This document shows, in pieces, positions 25,101 through 36,433 of a DNA stretch of 64,000 bases; the first letter of the stretch is position 1, and every line of letters starts with the position of its first letter. This stretch comes from Manihot esculenta (Eukaryota; Streptophyta; Magnoliopsida; Malpighiales; Euphorbiaceae): NCBI RefSeq assembly GCF_001659605.2, contig NC_035172.2:31981342-32045341 (forward strand). The letters run 5' to 3'. A program made the translations under genes and the position numbers. The notes under the pieces were generated by a model. It searched no databases, had not been told where the DNA came from, and was given only the letters and a program-made list of their open reading frames with translations.

Positions 25101-27945
25101 ACAAGTTAATATGATAGTAATTCACATTCATGTGTAAAAAGTTAAAGAAAAAATATTAACTGCTTCTCTTTGAGATAAAGAAGCCAGAGTCAGCTCCAAG
25201 TTGGATTTCTTGTCATTCAAGTCTCTAAGTTCCTTTTCAATCCCTGTTTTAGAGGCCTGCAACTCCTTTTCCAGACGATCTAAATCTTGAGATTTGTTGG
25301 CAACATATTCTTCCCTCTGATTCAGCAAAGCTTGTCCATCAAGTAATCTTTCATGTTCCTGCTGCAGAACTTTCCGTCTCTCACTCAAAGATTGTCTCTC
25401 AAGAACAATCTCCTTCTCTTTTGCATCACAACTAAGACATGAAGAGAACACAAAGTAACAACCTTACTTAAAGAACCTAACTGAAAGACCAAAAGAAACC
25501 TGTGGCATATTGCCATTTTATATGACATATCATGCATGACTCGGGGTTTAACCTGGATAAATGTATGAACGAGCCTGTTCAAATCATTTTGCATAATATA
25601 AAATGGGCAAGGTCATTGCAATTTTATATGATTAAAAGCAGTTTATGTATTCCCATTCTCAATTAAAAGAAAAAAATATCTAAATTGCACTAAAACTCTA
25701 AACTTGATGATTAGAAAATTTACAAGAAATATCTTAATTTCATAATTAAGAATTAAATCAAAATAATCTCTAAATCTAATTTCCACTAGACTTTATCACT
25801 TTCAATGAGTGAGAAAAATAAATAAGCCAGGGAACTGAAGGGCACCAAAGCCTATCTGTGTGCTTCATTCAAATTTCATTGACTATAGTTTAGACAGTAA
25901 AAGAATAAATAAAATACATACTCAGCCTTGAAAGTGTTGATACGCCTGCGGAGATCATCTTCACGTGCTTCAACTTCCTGGAGCTTTCTTTCTGCAGCTC
26001 GACGATGTTGGTTAGCTTCTGCTTGTAAAGCTTCAGCAGCTCGCATTTTTGCCTCAGCATCCATATATTTGTTCTGTGCATCTTCAACCATACTGCGTGC
26101 ATCAGCCAACTTACAATCAGCAGCAACCTTGCTCTCAGCAGATTCAGCACGCATCTCATGCAAGGCCTTCTCAATCTAAAAAATCCATCAGAAAGCAATG
26201 AGAATCATATGATAATGATAGTTATGGCAAAAGAACAAAGAAGAACCTGATGAAATTCTTACACTTTTTAAACATTCTTTTTCAACTCCCAAAGACTTCT
26301 TCAAACTTTCTTCTCGTTTCCTTGCTTCAGCCAAAGCTAACAAGTGTACAGCTTGATCATGCTTTTGCTTTAGTTCAGCTGCTTCAGCAGAGGCTTTGAT
26401 TTGCTCATATTTTGAAGCAAACTCCTTTCTTTCCAATATGAGGAGGCCCATGTGGTGTTGAAGGTCAAAGATCTACATTAAGTCACACCCTTTAGATACA
26501 CAATGAAGCAAGAATATTTTTGCCAAATCTAGCTAGAATCTTGCGAGAATTTAAGTCTCTACTGCATAATGAAGCCTACCAGAAAAGGGAACATTTAATT
26601 CACCTTTTCATTAAACCATTTGTCACAAGCTTGCAATAAATTAAAACTCAATTAAAGCAAGGATTACACACAACGAAAAATCAAACACAGCATATTGACT
26701 GACAATGACATTTTACTATAACTGGCCACATGACAATAAGATCTGCTCTGCTCATTCTACTTTTCAAATTCTCATTAACCTCAAAGGAAGTCAATGCAAG
26801 GCCTAGAATCAGATGTAACTCCAGAATAAAATGATAAAATGTATAGCATGACTTCAAAACCAGCATGAAAATTTCTCCAGATGAATAATTTTTCACGTGG
26901 TGACTTTTATAATTCTGCTTGATCCAGTATTGCTATCACAAATGAGCAATAAGTGTGTGTACACATATATATATAGTGCCAAATCTATTAATATGGAACA
27001 ATTATGAACAAGAATGCCCTTTACTTCTCTAACCATTACAAACATTCTTCACATGGTTAGTCAGTTAGTCTATTCTTAAAGCCAGTTCTTTGGCTGATCA
27101 TAATCGATACACTTAGTTACAACTGATGCACAATCCAATTGTCATGCATGACTATTAAAATCACTGTAACATACTTGTGAAATTCTCAGAACCACAAGTT
27201 AGCAACTTATGCCACTCTTCTCCCATAACCAGTTTAAGTTCAAAATTTGTAAGAGAAATGGTTTTGATGGATCAAAGTGCAAGAAATGGAAGAGATACAT
27301 GAACTAATTTTAATGCCACACAACTAGCAGCAATAATTCTTACACAAAATTACCAATAAGCTACTCAGCCAGCTCCCTTCTTTAGATTCTTTCGATAACA
27401 AGGGGTCTTTCCTACCCTTCATTTAGTTACACTAGGAAAGAAAACAAGATTTTCCACCTTATGAACTGTCTCATTTTTATTTTTCAATTTGAAATACCTA
27501 AGAACTGAACTGAACAATTGAACAGGATTCAATGTTCAATCTTCAACATCCAAATTTCAAATTTTGGAATCCAAATTTTTAAAATACAAAAATTATGGTT
27601 TTTTTTTTTTTCATTTCTCGTTTTAATCATACAAACAGCGAAAAAAATCTTGGGAAAAGAAAATAGGAATCCAAAATGCTAGTAGTAGACAATGAAACTG
27701 AAAGCAGCATCTAAATTTCCATGATTAAAGAACGTTTCAAACGAAGAAAAACAAACCTCAGATTCAAGTTTCGCGATATACGCTATAAGAGCAGCCTTGT
27801 CTCTTCTTTTAATAGAATCCTCATCAAAACCTGCCTCTTTGAGCCGCTTCCAGATCGTCTCATCACTGAGTGGGGTTTTCAAAATCCTGGCACCAGGCGT
27901 TATCGATAAAGCTCTAACAGTATTAGGAGAGACCGGGCTCGCCAT
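22124..27945 (-). CDS. CRWN4: CROWDED NUCLEI 4-like nuclear lamina coiled-coil protein
   Basis: Eight exons on the minus strand: 27945-27757, 26472-26263, 26175-25922, 25431-25161, 25038-24955, 24812-22918, 22801-22525, 22255-22124. Phases match throughout, giving 1103 aa. The start is ATG at 27945 (MASPVSPNTV); a GTG lies just upstream. The head contains TPLSDETIWKRLKEAGFDE and IKRRDKAALIAYIAKLE, typical of plant CRWN/NMCP proteins. Residues from about 60 to 740 form a long heptad coiled coil rich in Glu, Lys and Leu. FSWIKRCTEMIF sits near 810. Basic clusters RKRR (about 924) and KRRR (about 948) look like nuclear localisation signals. CRWN proteins are lamin-like components at the inner nuclear envelope that set nuclear size, shape and heterochromatin organisation. 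Head, FSWIKRC block and gene order match CRWN4 rather than CRWN1-3. Confidence 0.93.
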
Positions 27946-28088
27946 CACCGGAGTCCGATCACCAACTTAGGAGTATAAAACCCTAAATTCAGCGATCTGG
28001 TAGAGTATTGGGTAGTGGAAATCCTTCCACTAAAATTTTCCTTTTTGCTTTATTCTCGCAGTTCCCTCACTTTCTCTTTCTGTACCTT

Positions 28089-28099
28089 CCTTTTATATT
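28089..28099 (-). promoter_or_regulatory. Possible TATA box of CRWN4
   Basis: The minus strand reads ATATAAAAGG about 145 bases upstream of the CRWN4 start codon, followed by a plausible short leader. This is motif evidence only. Confidence 0.4.
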
Positions 28100-28329
28100 A
28101 TCTTTTTCTTTCAAACGAAGGGAAAGGGACCGAGCCACCGAGTCGTCGTTTGTCACTATGGAATGAAATAGTGAAGACTTCAAGACTGAGCTGGCGACTC
28201 GTTCAGAATCTTGACAAAGAGAGGGGGTCCAGGGGGCAGGCTAAGCGCTGTCGTTTTTGGGAATTGGCATTTGGGGTTAGCGGCTTGAATTTGGGATTGA
28301 AAATTAAATTAAATTAAATTAACGTTTGA

Positions 28330-30114
28330 AAGTGCAAGCTCATCAGTCAAACTTTCCCACGTCATGCCTCGTGTAGAGGATTATTATTTTTTTAAAAAAA
28401 GTAATTTTTTTTTTTAACTCTGATTGACCTCTGAAAAAGGTTAAGTAAGGCTGTTTTTGTTCTGGACTAATCCGGTTTAGAAGAACTTATGTGAACAATT
28501 AGTAGTCCAAATTGGTTACACGTGTCTAAATATAATTGGCCAATCAAGTATACAATTAGTGAGTACTATAGTATTTTAAATGGTGCAGCCGTTAACGGGG
28601 TGAAGTTAATAAATAATAGTGAGCAACAAACAAATACAAAAAAAAACATCGGCAATTCTCTCCAGATTTTTAGAGGGAGGATTCTCTCCATTTAATTCTC
28701 TACTTAAATTAATTCATGATTTTATTTACATCATAATTTTTTGAATATAAAAATCAGATGAATTAATTTAACAATTTTTTAATATTTAAATCAGTATATT
28801 TAATAAATAAATTATGAAATTGACCGTTAAAGAAAATAATTTACGTGAATATAGAAGTTATCAACTCCGCATATAATGTATTAGATAGAGTTTAGATATG
28901 ATATGAAATTTTAGATAAGATATGATATAAAATTTTAAATAAAATAAAATATGAAATGATATCAGATAAGAATAATATTTTAATTCTACCCTTTATTCGG
29001 AGTTATAAAATAGTTAAATAGTTAACTTGATTTGGATTATTGTTAAAATTCACTTGCAAAACTAATTATTATACAAGATATAAAAGTATAAAAATTAAAT
29101 TTACCTGCAAAACTAATTATTATACAAGATATAAAAGTATAAAAATTAAATTTACATGAGATGACTCATAATGATATGCGGTTCTAAAATTAATGTAAAG
29201 TCTAAATAGAGGTATAAAATAAATACAAAAGTGAAAAGTAATTATTGTTTACCGTTAGTTGTTAAGATTATTTAGTTGATGTGTGTAACATCACCATCTT
29301 GCAATAAGATAATTAATAGTTTTTCTTTCTTTCTCTCTTTTTTTTAAACAATTAAAAATCTCATAAAGTAACAATGCATGTCATTTAGCGATGACGAAAT
29401 TTCGTTGCTGATTTAGTAATATCATCACAAAGTCTGTCGCTAACACAAATTCGATCGCAAAAAGTTTGTAACGAGAGTATCAAGCACATGATTAATTTCG
29501 TCGCAAATCTATCACATAAGTTTTTTGCGATGAAAAAAACCACCCTTTGCCGACGAAAATTATCCATCGCAGAAAACTAAATTTCTAATTGTTAGATCAC
29601 AATTCCCTTTAAATAATAATAATAAAAAGTGTGAGGAAGATATGTAACTTTTTGTATTGGCTCCCACAGATGGCACCAACAGTATTGTTTATATCATAAT
29701 TCGGATATGAACCTACAAAATCAGAGAGAATACCAGATGGGTTGACTTGGCAATACCAGATGGGTTGACTTGGCAACCTTAAATCGGTATATGTAATGAG
29801 TGAATTATGGAATTGACTCTTGGAGAGAATAGTTTACCTGATTATGGAAGTTGTCGATTCTTTATATAGTATATTATATAGAGTTTGGATATGATATGGA
29901 TCCTAAATAAGATAGAATATGAAATTTTATCAGATAAAGATAAAATTTTGATACCGATAATTTCTTATTGTAATTAGGATTCTACTACTTTATTCAGAGG
30001 TATAAGATATTTGAATAGTTGACGTGATTTTGGTTATTGAGATCCCAATTTAATATATTTTAATATTGAACTACATCAATTCTTTTTTTCTATTGATTTT
30101 TTCCCATAAATATA
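28330..30114. other. Intergenic DNA with dispersed repeat copies
   Basis: No gene is recognised. Two diverged direct copies of an AT-rich repeat occur at about 28720-29045 and 29780-30050. Shared words include TAGAGTTT(A/G)GATATGATATG, TATCAGATAA and TTTATTC(G/A)GAG. Between them, 29385-29585 carries repeated TCGTCGC/GCGACGAAA motifs like subterminal repeats of a CACTA or MITE remnant. A 23-bp tandem duplication lies near 29729-29775. Confidence 0.45.
29053..29154. repeat. 51-bp tandem duplication
   Basis: Two adjacent 51-bp copies (29053-29103 and 29104-29154), each containing TGCAAAACTAATTATTATAC, differ by about one base, so the duplication is recent. Confidence 0.85.
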
Positions 30115-30344
30115 TTATATTTTAGAAAAATTTATAATTTAATCCTTGGATATTATCATTATTTACAAGTCAATCCTTATATTTTTAGAAACCTATTAAA
30201 ACGTCCTTGATCTTTAACTCTGTTAACAATTTAGTCCTTCCATCTAATTTTATGCAGATTTTTCATTATAATATTAGTTAAATGAGAGAAAACTTTTAAA
30301 ACTCAAATTTATCCTCCTCTTATTTGTGGACAACTTTAAAGCAG

Positions 30345-30658
30345 ATTCATTAATGTAAATTTACCAATAAAAATTTAAAACCTTTTACCAAAATCATTGG
30401 GAAAAAAATAACTAACAAAAAACACTTAGCACCATCATCGCCACAACTAGCTTGGAGCTTGTGTAGAGCATGTCTTATGCTGATGCGGCTATCAGGAGAG
30501 CCTACAATGCATGATAATCCAATCTCAAGAATTGTGATCATACATTCTCAATGAAGTTCTAGGTTTGTAGAGTGACCGTCATGGCAAGAGTATCCATGAG
30601 TAGGGGCAAATCTGAGTCCAGAACTTGCAATGGTTTGGTAGAAAAAGCTAATTGGATC
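30345..30658 (-). pseudogene. Fragment of LRR receptor-like kinase, C-terminal end
   Basis: The minus strand encodes ITILEIGLSCIVGSPDSRIS followed by IRHALHKLQ, matching the last kinase subdomain of XA21/EFR-type LRR receptor kinases (hallmark: G-L-S-C, S-P..R, I-R-A-L-K-L). Stops and frame changes lie upstream. It is the continuation of the kinase fragment at 32980-33338 from which a solo LTR separates it. No LRR, membrane or catalytic-loop segments are present. Confidence 0.65.
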
Positions 30659-30663
30659 CATTC

Positions 30664-32974
30664 TGTAATACCCGGCTAGACTCCGGTATCGGAATTCCTA
30701 TCGTCCGGTGGAATTTCGGATGTCGGGAACTTCTAGAAGGGTAAAGACATGTTTTATAAAATGTTTTCTAAAATGTTTTCATGAATTTTAATGTTTTAAA
30801 GTATGAAACTAAATGAGTTTTTGCATGAAAATAGCATTGGAGGAAAACCCAGGTTCGGCCGCCGAACATGCATGCGTTTTGGAGGCACGTTAGGCCCCCG
30901 AAAGCATGAGTTAGGGAAGTTCAGGTTCGGCCGCCGAAAGTCAAGTTCGGCCGCCGAACATTTGCATGGATGCGGAGGCACATTCGGCCCCCGAACGTGG
31001 CCTGGCCAGCCACTATATAAGGGGCACTTAGCCGAAATGGGCGAGCTTTCTCCCATTTTCGGCCACAACAAGCTTCCGACTTTCCCTTTGCAAACCTAGT
31101 GTTCTTCCTCCAAATCCCCACCATTTTTCTTGAGTTTTAAGCTTGCATTGAAGGTTTTGAACTTTTGAAACAAGTTTTGGAGCTTTGGGAACTCAGGAGC
31201 TCATCTTCTTGGATCTCCAAGTTTAGGTCGTCTCCCTCTCGATCTTCAAGAGGTAAGAGCCGATCTTAAGCCCCATGTATGTTTAAATAAGTTTTATGAA
31301 GTTTTATGGGGTAGAAATGCATGATTAAGTTAGTTGAGCTATGTTAGGTTTTATGTGATTTTTGAACAATGTGGCATGTTTGAGTATGTTTGAAGTGTTG
31401 TAGATGGGGTATATACTTGTTTGAGGCCCCTAGGAGCTTGTATGCATGTTTTGGTTGAATGGTATGCATGATTTGAGCTTGGGAGGCGAAATGTGCATTT
31501 AGGAGCCAAGTTTCTGCCCTTTGGCAGAAACCAGGTTCGGCAGCCGAAGGAGCTTTCGGCCGCCGAACATGGCTGGTGAGGCAGGCCTTTCGGCTGCCGA
31601 AGTTGCCCCCGAAAGGAGACTTTCGTCTCTGTCTGGGACTTTCGGCCGCCGAAGGTGCCGCCGAACATGCATGAGTTTCGTCTCTGTCTGGGAGTTTTGG
31701 CCGCCGAAGGTGCCGCCGAACCTGCCTGACTTTCGGCTCTGGAGGGACTTTCGGCCGCCGAACCTGCCGCCGAAAGTGCCCTGTCCAGCCATTTCTTGCA
31801 TGTTGTTATGTGATTGTTTCATGATGTTTTAGGGGGTTTTTGGGGAGTATATTAGAGTCATGTTTATGTATGTTTGGTCCCTCATTGGAGTCCACCTGTG
31901 TAGGTTCGGACCCGAGGAACCGAGGACCCCAGCAGTGAGCCAGCTGCTACAGAGTTTGTCAGAGCTAGCCAGAGGTGAGTGGAATAAACCTTAAGTTTTA
32001 AATAAATGAAATATGAATTTTGAGCATGATCCATGCATCATGAATGCCATGAGATATAATAGGTTGCTTGCATTAGTATTCACGAATATGTTGCATTGCA
32101 TTTATGATGTTAATGTTGATGTGGATTGGTTATTGGATGATCCTTTAGTCCTCATATGATATGATTGATGTTATGGCATGTTATGGTATGAAAGTCCAGG
32201 TTGTACCCATTCTACGTCCCTGGCACGATGTAAGAGAAAGTCCAGGTTGTACCCATTCTACGTCCTTGGCACAGTTGGTCCATATGATATGTTATGATAA
32301 GGGAAAGACCGGTTGACCCATTCTACGTCCCGGCACAGTTGGACCTATGTAGAGGACTATAGGTGACAATACCATCCGAGATGTGATTTGTTGTGATGTG
32401 TTGCATTCCATGAAAGCATAAAATTTTAATATATTGTTTTATACTATTCTGCTCACTGGGCTTTGTAGCTCACCCCTCTCCCCTAACCCCAGATGTGCAG
32501 GTACAGGGTAGATCAGAAGGTTAGCCAGAGTTTTGAAGTATGTCTTATGTATGTAATAGTTAGTTTGTGGACATGACAATTGATGAAATGTAAAAATATT
32601 CAGAATGTTATGTAATGAGGTTATTGAGGATAGAGTTGTGCTTGACCATAATGTATTGTTAATCCCTTTTGTCTATACATGATCTTATGTTATGATGTTT
32701 ATGTAAACTAACTCAACACAGGCTGTTTTGCCTTTAAGGCATGATGAGATCCCACAGAGGGACTATGTTATGTATATGTTCAGGGTATGCACAGATTGAG
32801 TTAGTTGATGACAGTACGTATGAGGAAAAGTTTTAAATTTTTATGTATGACTGTTGATCATGTATGGGATTAAACAGGTTTACAGGTTACATGTCAGGCT
32901 TGCTACGGGTCCCGGCGGCCTTAAGTCGACCCGGATCCTAGCGCCGGTAGCGGTCCGATTTTCGGGGCGTTACA
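30664..32974 (+). mobile_element. Solo LTR of a Tekay-type Gypsy element (2311 bp)
   Basis: The LTR runs from TGTAATACCCGGC to GGGGCGTTACA with a perfect 5-bp duplication CATTC on both sides (30659-30663 and 32975-32979). No PBS, polypurine tract or coding region is present, so it is a solo LTR left by LTR-LTR recombination. The sequence is closer to the LTRs of element B (36979-47009) than to those of element A. It holds palindromes of the type TTCGGC-N-GCCGAA, a TATA box and three copies of a CCCATTCTACGTCC-containing repeat (about 32190-32350). Confidence 0.88.
31012..31022 (+). promoter_or_regulatory. LTR TATA box
   Basis: ACTATATAAGG lies directly downstream of a cluster of five TTCGGC/GCCGAA motifs. 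The other LTRs have the equivalent CACTATAAAAAGG (33677 and 52153 regions) or TATAAAAGGG (on the minus strand at about 38951 and 46643). This is the inferred start of the U3/R boundary. Confidence 0.55.
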
Positions 32975-32979
32975 CATTC

Positions 32980-33338
32980 AACTAAATATTGTTCGCCTTA
33001 CAAACTCTCATCGATTGGGCTTTTCCCAGTAAACAACTCTAGCAATAGCACTCCGAAGTTGTACGCATCTCCAGCTACTAACAGTTTCACACCTAAGCCA
33101 CACTCTGCATCCACCAAGATAGAGTGTTTGATCAATCTTGAAATATTTGATACAAGGCAATTACGGAGTTTAGAATTATATTGCACTTTTTGAATATTTT
33201 TGCTATAGATTGTGTTCTAACCTAGGGATGTAGCCTTTGGAACCTTTTAGGATGTGGGTGTAACTAATTGAAGTTTGATCACTTACTTTCTCCATCAACA
33301 GCCTTGCTAGCCCAAATTATCTAAAGAAATTCATTTAC
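32980..33338 (-). pseudogene. Fragment of LRR receptor-like kinase, kinase subdomains VIII-IX
   Basis: The minus strand encodes VLVDAECGLGVKLLVAGDAY followed by NFGVLLLELFTGKSPIDES. This matches the activation-loop end and the GDVYSFGILLLEMFTGK-P-DE region of LRR receptor kinases. The catalytic loop and LRRs are absent. The reading frame would continue into 30658-30345 if the solo LTR were removed. It is a gene fragment carried between the Mutator-like inverted repeats, perhaps captured, and now decayed. Confidence 0.65.
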
Positions 33339-33343
33339 ACTAA

Positions 33344-35727
33344 TGTAATACCCGGTTAGACTCCAGTATCGGAATTCCTACCGTCCGGTGGAATCTCGGA
33401 TGTCGGAGGCCTCTAGTAGGGTAGAATCATGTTTTCATAAGATGTTTTAAGGTATTTCATGGTTTTAAGAAAAATGGAAATGAGTTTTTGCATGAAAACA
33501 ACCTTGGAGGAAAACTCAGGTTCGGCCGCCGAACATGCATGCCTTCGGGAGCGCCTTTAGGCCCCCGAAAGCATAAGTGAGGGAAGTCCAGGTTCGGCCG
33601 CCGAACCTCAAGTTCGGCCGCCGAACATGGCATGCATGCGGAGGCACGTTCGGCCCCCAAACGTGGCCTGGCCAGCCACTATAAAAAGGTCCTTTAGCCG
33701 AAAACGGGCGAGCTTTCTCCCCATTTCCGGCCAAGGTGAGCTCTCCGCCACCCCTCACCGATCTTGAGTCTTTTCCTTTAGATCTTTCGAGTTTTTCACT
33801 AGTTTTCATCTTGTTTTGAAGATTTCCGAGTTTTGAGCAAGTTTTGGAGCTTTGAGGTTCAAGAACTCAAATCTCTTCCAACTCCAAGTTAGATCGCCTC
33901 CACCCTCGATCTTCAAGAGGTAAGAGTCGATCTCTAGCTTACTTTATGTTTTAAGCAAGTTTTATGCAAGTTCATGGGGTAGAAAATGCATGTGTAGCTT
34001 ATGTTGAGCTTATGGGTTTTTGATGTGATTTTGAACAATGTGGCTTGCAAATGTATGTTGGATGTGTTATAGATGGGGTTTTAGCTAGTTGATACCCCTA
34101 GGAACTTGTATGCTTGTGTATGAGTGTTGTAGAATAGGTTTATGCATGTTTGGATGAGATAGGAGGCATAAATGCATAGGGGAGCTGAGTTTCTGCCATT
34201 CTGGGAGAAACCAGGTTCGGCAGCCGAAGAAACTTTCGGCCGCCGAACATGCTTGTGGAGGCAGCCTTCGGCTGCCGAAGCTTGCCCCCGAAAGGAGACT
34301 TTCGTCTCTGTCTGGGACTTTCGGCCGCCGAAGGTGCCGCCGAACATGCATGAGTTTCGCCTCTGTCTGGGAGTTTCGGCCGCCGAAGGTGCCGCCAAAC
34401 CTGCCTGACTTTCGGCTCTTGAGGGACTTTCGGCCGCCGAACCTGCCGCCGAAAGTGCCCTGTCCAGCCCTTTCTTGCATGTTTTTCTATGATTATTCTA
34501 TGATGTTTTAGGGGGTTTTTGGGGAATAGTTTAGAGTTATGTTCATGTATGTGTGGTCCCTCATTTGAGTCCACCTGTGTAAGTTCGGACCCAAGGAACC
34601 GAGGACCCCAGCAGTGAGTCTGTTGCCCCAGTGTCTGGTCAGAGCTATCCAGAGGTGAGTGGAATAAACCTTTATATTTTTAAACAAATTGATCGTATAG
34701 TTTGAGAACGTTCATGCATCATGAATGCCATGCGATGAATTAGGTTGCTTGCATTAGAATTCACGAATATGTTGCATTGCATATTTTAAATGTTGATGTG
34801 GATGAACGTTGGATGATCCATAGCCCTCGATCTATGATATGACGATGTGATATGTACGATACGGAAAGTAAGACCAGTGGGACCCATTCTACGTTCGCTG
34901 GCACTATGTAAGAGAAAGACCAGGACCCATTCTACGTTCTGGCACAATTGGACCATGTTATGTTATGCTATGTAAGGGAAAGACCAGGACCCATTCTACG
35001 TTCTGGCACAGTTGGACCATGTAGAGGGCTATTGGTGACAGGTTCATCCTTGATGTGATTAGCTGTGATGTGATGCATTCCATGATATCATATGTTTTTA
35101 AATGTTTTATTATTCTGCTCACTGGGCTCTAGTAGCTCACCCCACTCCCATTTCCCCAGGATTGCAGGTACAGGGTAGACCAGGAGGTTTACAAGAGTAA
35201 TGAAGTCTGGTATATGTAATAGATAGTGTGGACATGATAAATGTATTAATGTTATGTAAAAGTACAGTTTCAGTCATGTAATGATATTGAGGATTAGATA
35301 TTGTGCTTGACATTGTGTATGAGGTATCCCTTTTGTTACATGATCATAAATGTTTTATAATGTTTATGAAAGCCAACTCATCTTATGATGTATCGCCCAT
35401 TGGGGCATTGATGAGATCCCACAGAGGGGTCATGATTATGATTATGAGTATGTTCAGGTTGAGTTTGACTTATGAGTGAAAGAAAAGTTTTAAATTTTTT
35501 AGGGAAAATTACTTTGTAGTCCCTCAGGTTTAACGTAATTAACACTTCTGTCCCTCTATTTTGGCGACCCAACACTTAAGTCCCTCACTTTCTCTTCCGT
35601 CCAATTTCGCAGTCCTTCCGTTCAAAATAGCCGTTTGGGACACGTGAATTGACAAAATTAACCTTCTTCTTCTTCTTTTTCTTCTTCTTCTTCTTCTTCT
35701 TCTTCTTCTTCTTCTTCCTACCCAGCA

Positions 35728-35758
<31 letters not shown>

Positions 35759-35980
35759 CTTCTTTCTTCTTCTTCTTCTTCTTCTTCCTCCTACCCAGCA
35801 ACTTTTTCTTCTTCTTCTTCTTCTTCTTCTTCTTCTTCTTCTTCTTCTTCTTCTTCTTCCTCCTACCCAGCAACTTTTTCTTCTTCTTCTTCTTCCTCCT
35901 ACCCAGCAAATCTTTCTTCTTCTTCTTCTTCTTCTTCTTCTTCCTACCCAGCAACTTTTTCTTCTTCTTCCTACCCAGCA

Positions 35981-36011
<31 letters not shown>

Positions 36012-36417
36012 CTTCTTCTTCTTCTTCTTCTTCTTCTTCTTCAACGGGAGAAAGCATGAAAGAGAAAAAAAAAAAGGAATTTCACATTAAGAGAAGGGTA
36101 TTTTTGGAAAAAATTATCACCTCTCACTTTTGACTCTTTGACCAAACGGTTTAAATGAACGGAAGGACTACGAAATTGGACGGAAGAGAAAGTGAGGGAC
36201 TTAAGTGTTGGGTCGCCAAAATAGAGGGACGGAAGTGTTAATTACGTTAAACCTGAGGGACTAAAAAGTAATTTTCCCAATTTTTTATGTATGTTGTTGA
36301 TCATGTATGGGATTAAACAGGTTTTCAGGATGAATGTCAGGCTTGCTACGGGTCTTGGCGGCCTTAAGCCGACCCGGATCCTAGCGCCGGTAGCGGTCCG
36401 ATTTTCGGGTCGTTACA
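33344..36417 (+). repeat. 5' LTR of element A
   Basis: It starts TGTAATACCCGGTTAG and ends TCGGGTCGTTACA. It spans 3074 bp including a 777-bp MITE and its 9-bp duplication, so about 2288 bp without them. It has a TTCGGC-N-GCCGAA cluster at about 33521-33660, a TATA box at about 33680, a second cluster at about 34212-34456, and tandem GACCCATTCTACGTTC repeats (about 34875-35025). Strong splice-donor-like sites AAGAG|GTAAGAG (33920) and AGAG|GTGAGTG (34655) lie downstream of the TATA box. Confidence 0.88.
35502..36278. mobile_element. MITE with TTC microsatellite in the 5' LTR (777 bp)
   Basis: Long inverted repeats start GGGAAAATTACTTTGTAGTC and end with the complement (pairing over about 130 bases at 35502-35635 and 36130-36278). 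They are flanked by a perfect 9-bp duplication AATTTTTTA (35493-35501 and 36279-36287). The middle (about 35660-36045) is TTC repeats broken by recurring CCTACCCAGCAA units. The 3' LTR of element A lacks it, so it inserted after element A did. Poly-Phe, poly-Leu or poly-Lys reading frames here are artefacts. Confidence 0.85.
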
Positions 36418-36420
36418 GAA

Positions 36421-36433
36421 TGGTATCAGAGCC
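36421..36433 (+). other. Primer-binding site of element A
   Basis: TGGTATCAGAGCC starts three bases after the 5' LTR end and is complementary to the 3' end of plant initiator methionine tRNA, the usual primer for minus-strand synthesis in this lineage. Confidence 0.85.

Noticed and set aside
29385..29585. Second CACTA element end
   Set aside because: Subterminal-like CGTCGC motifs occur, but no CACTA terminus or transposase piece was found, so it is left as a repeat remnant.
31351..31832. Overlapping frames rich in FGG-R and PP motifs, repeated in each LTR
   Set aside because: They are products of the TTCGGC-N-GCCGAA palindromes; several frames on both strands are open, and none is conserved apart from LTR sequence identity.
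35649..36059. Long poly-Phe/Leu and antisense poly-Lys frames
   Set aside because: They arise from the TTC array in the MITE at 35502-36278; there is no start context and no domain.
36421..36433. tRNA gene suggested by TGGTATCAGAGCC
   Set aside because: Only the 3'-end complement of initiator tRNA is present, directly inside an LTR; it is a primer-binding site.
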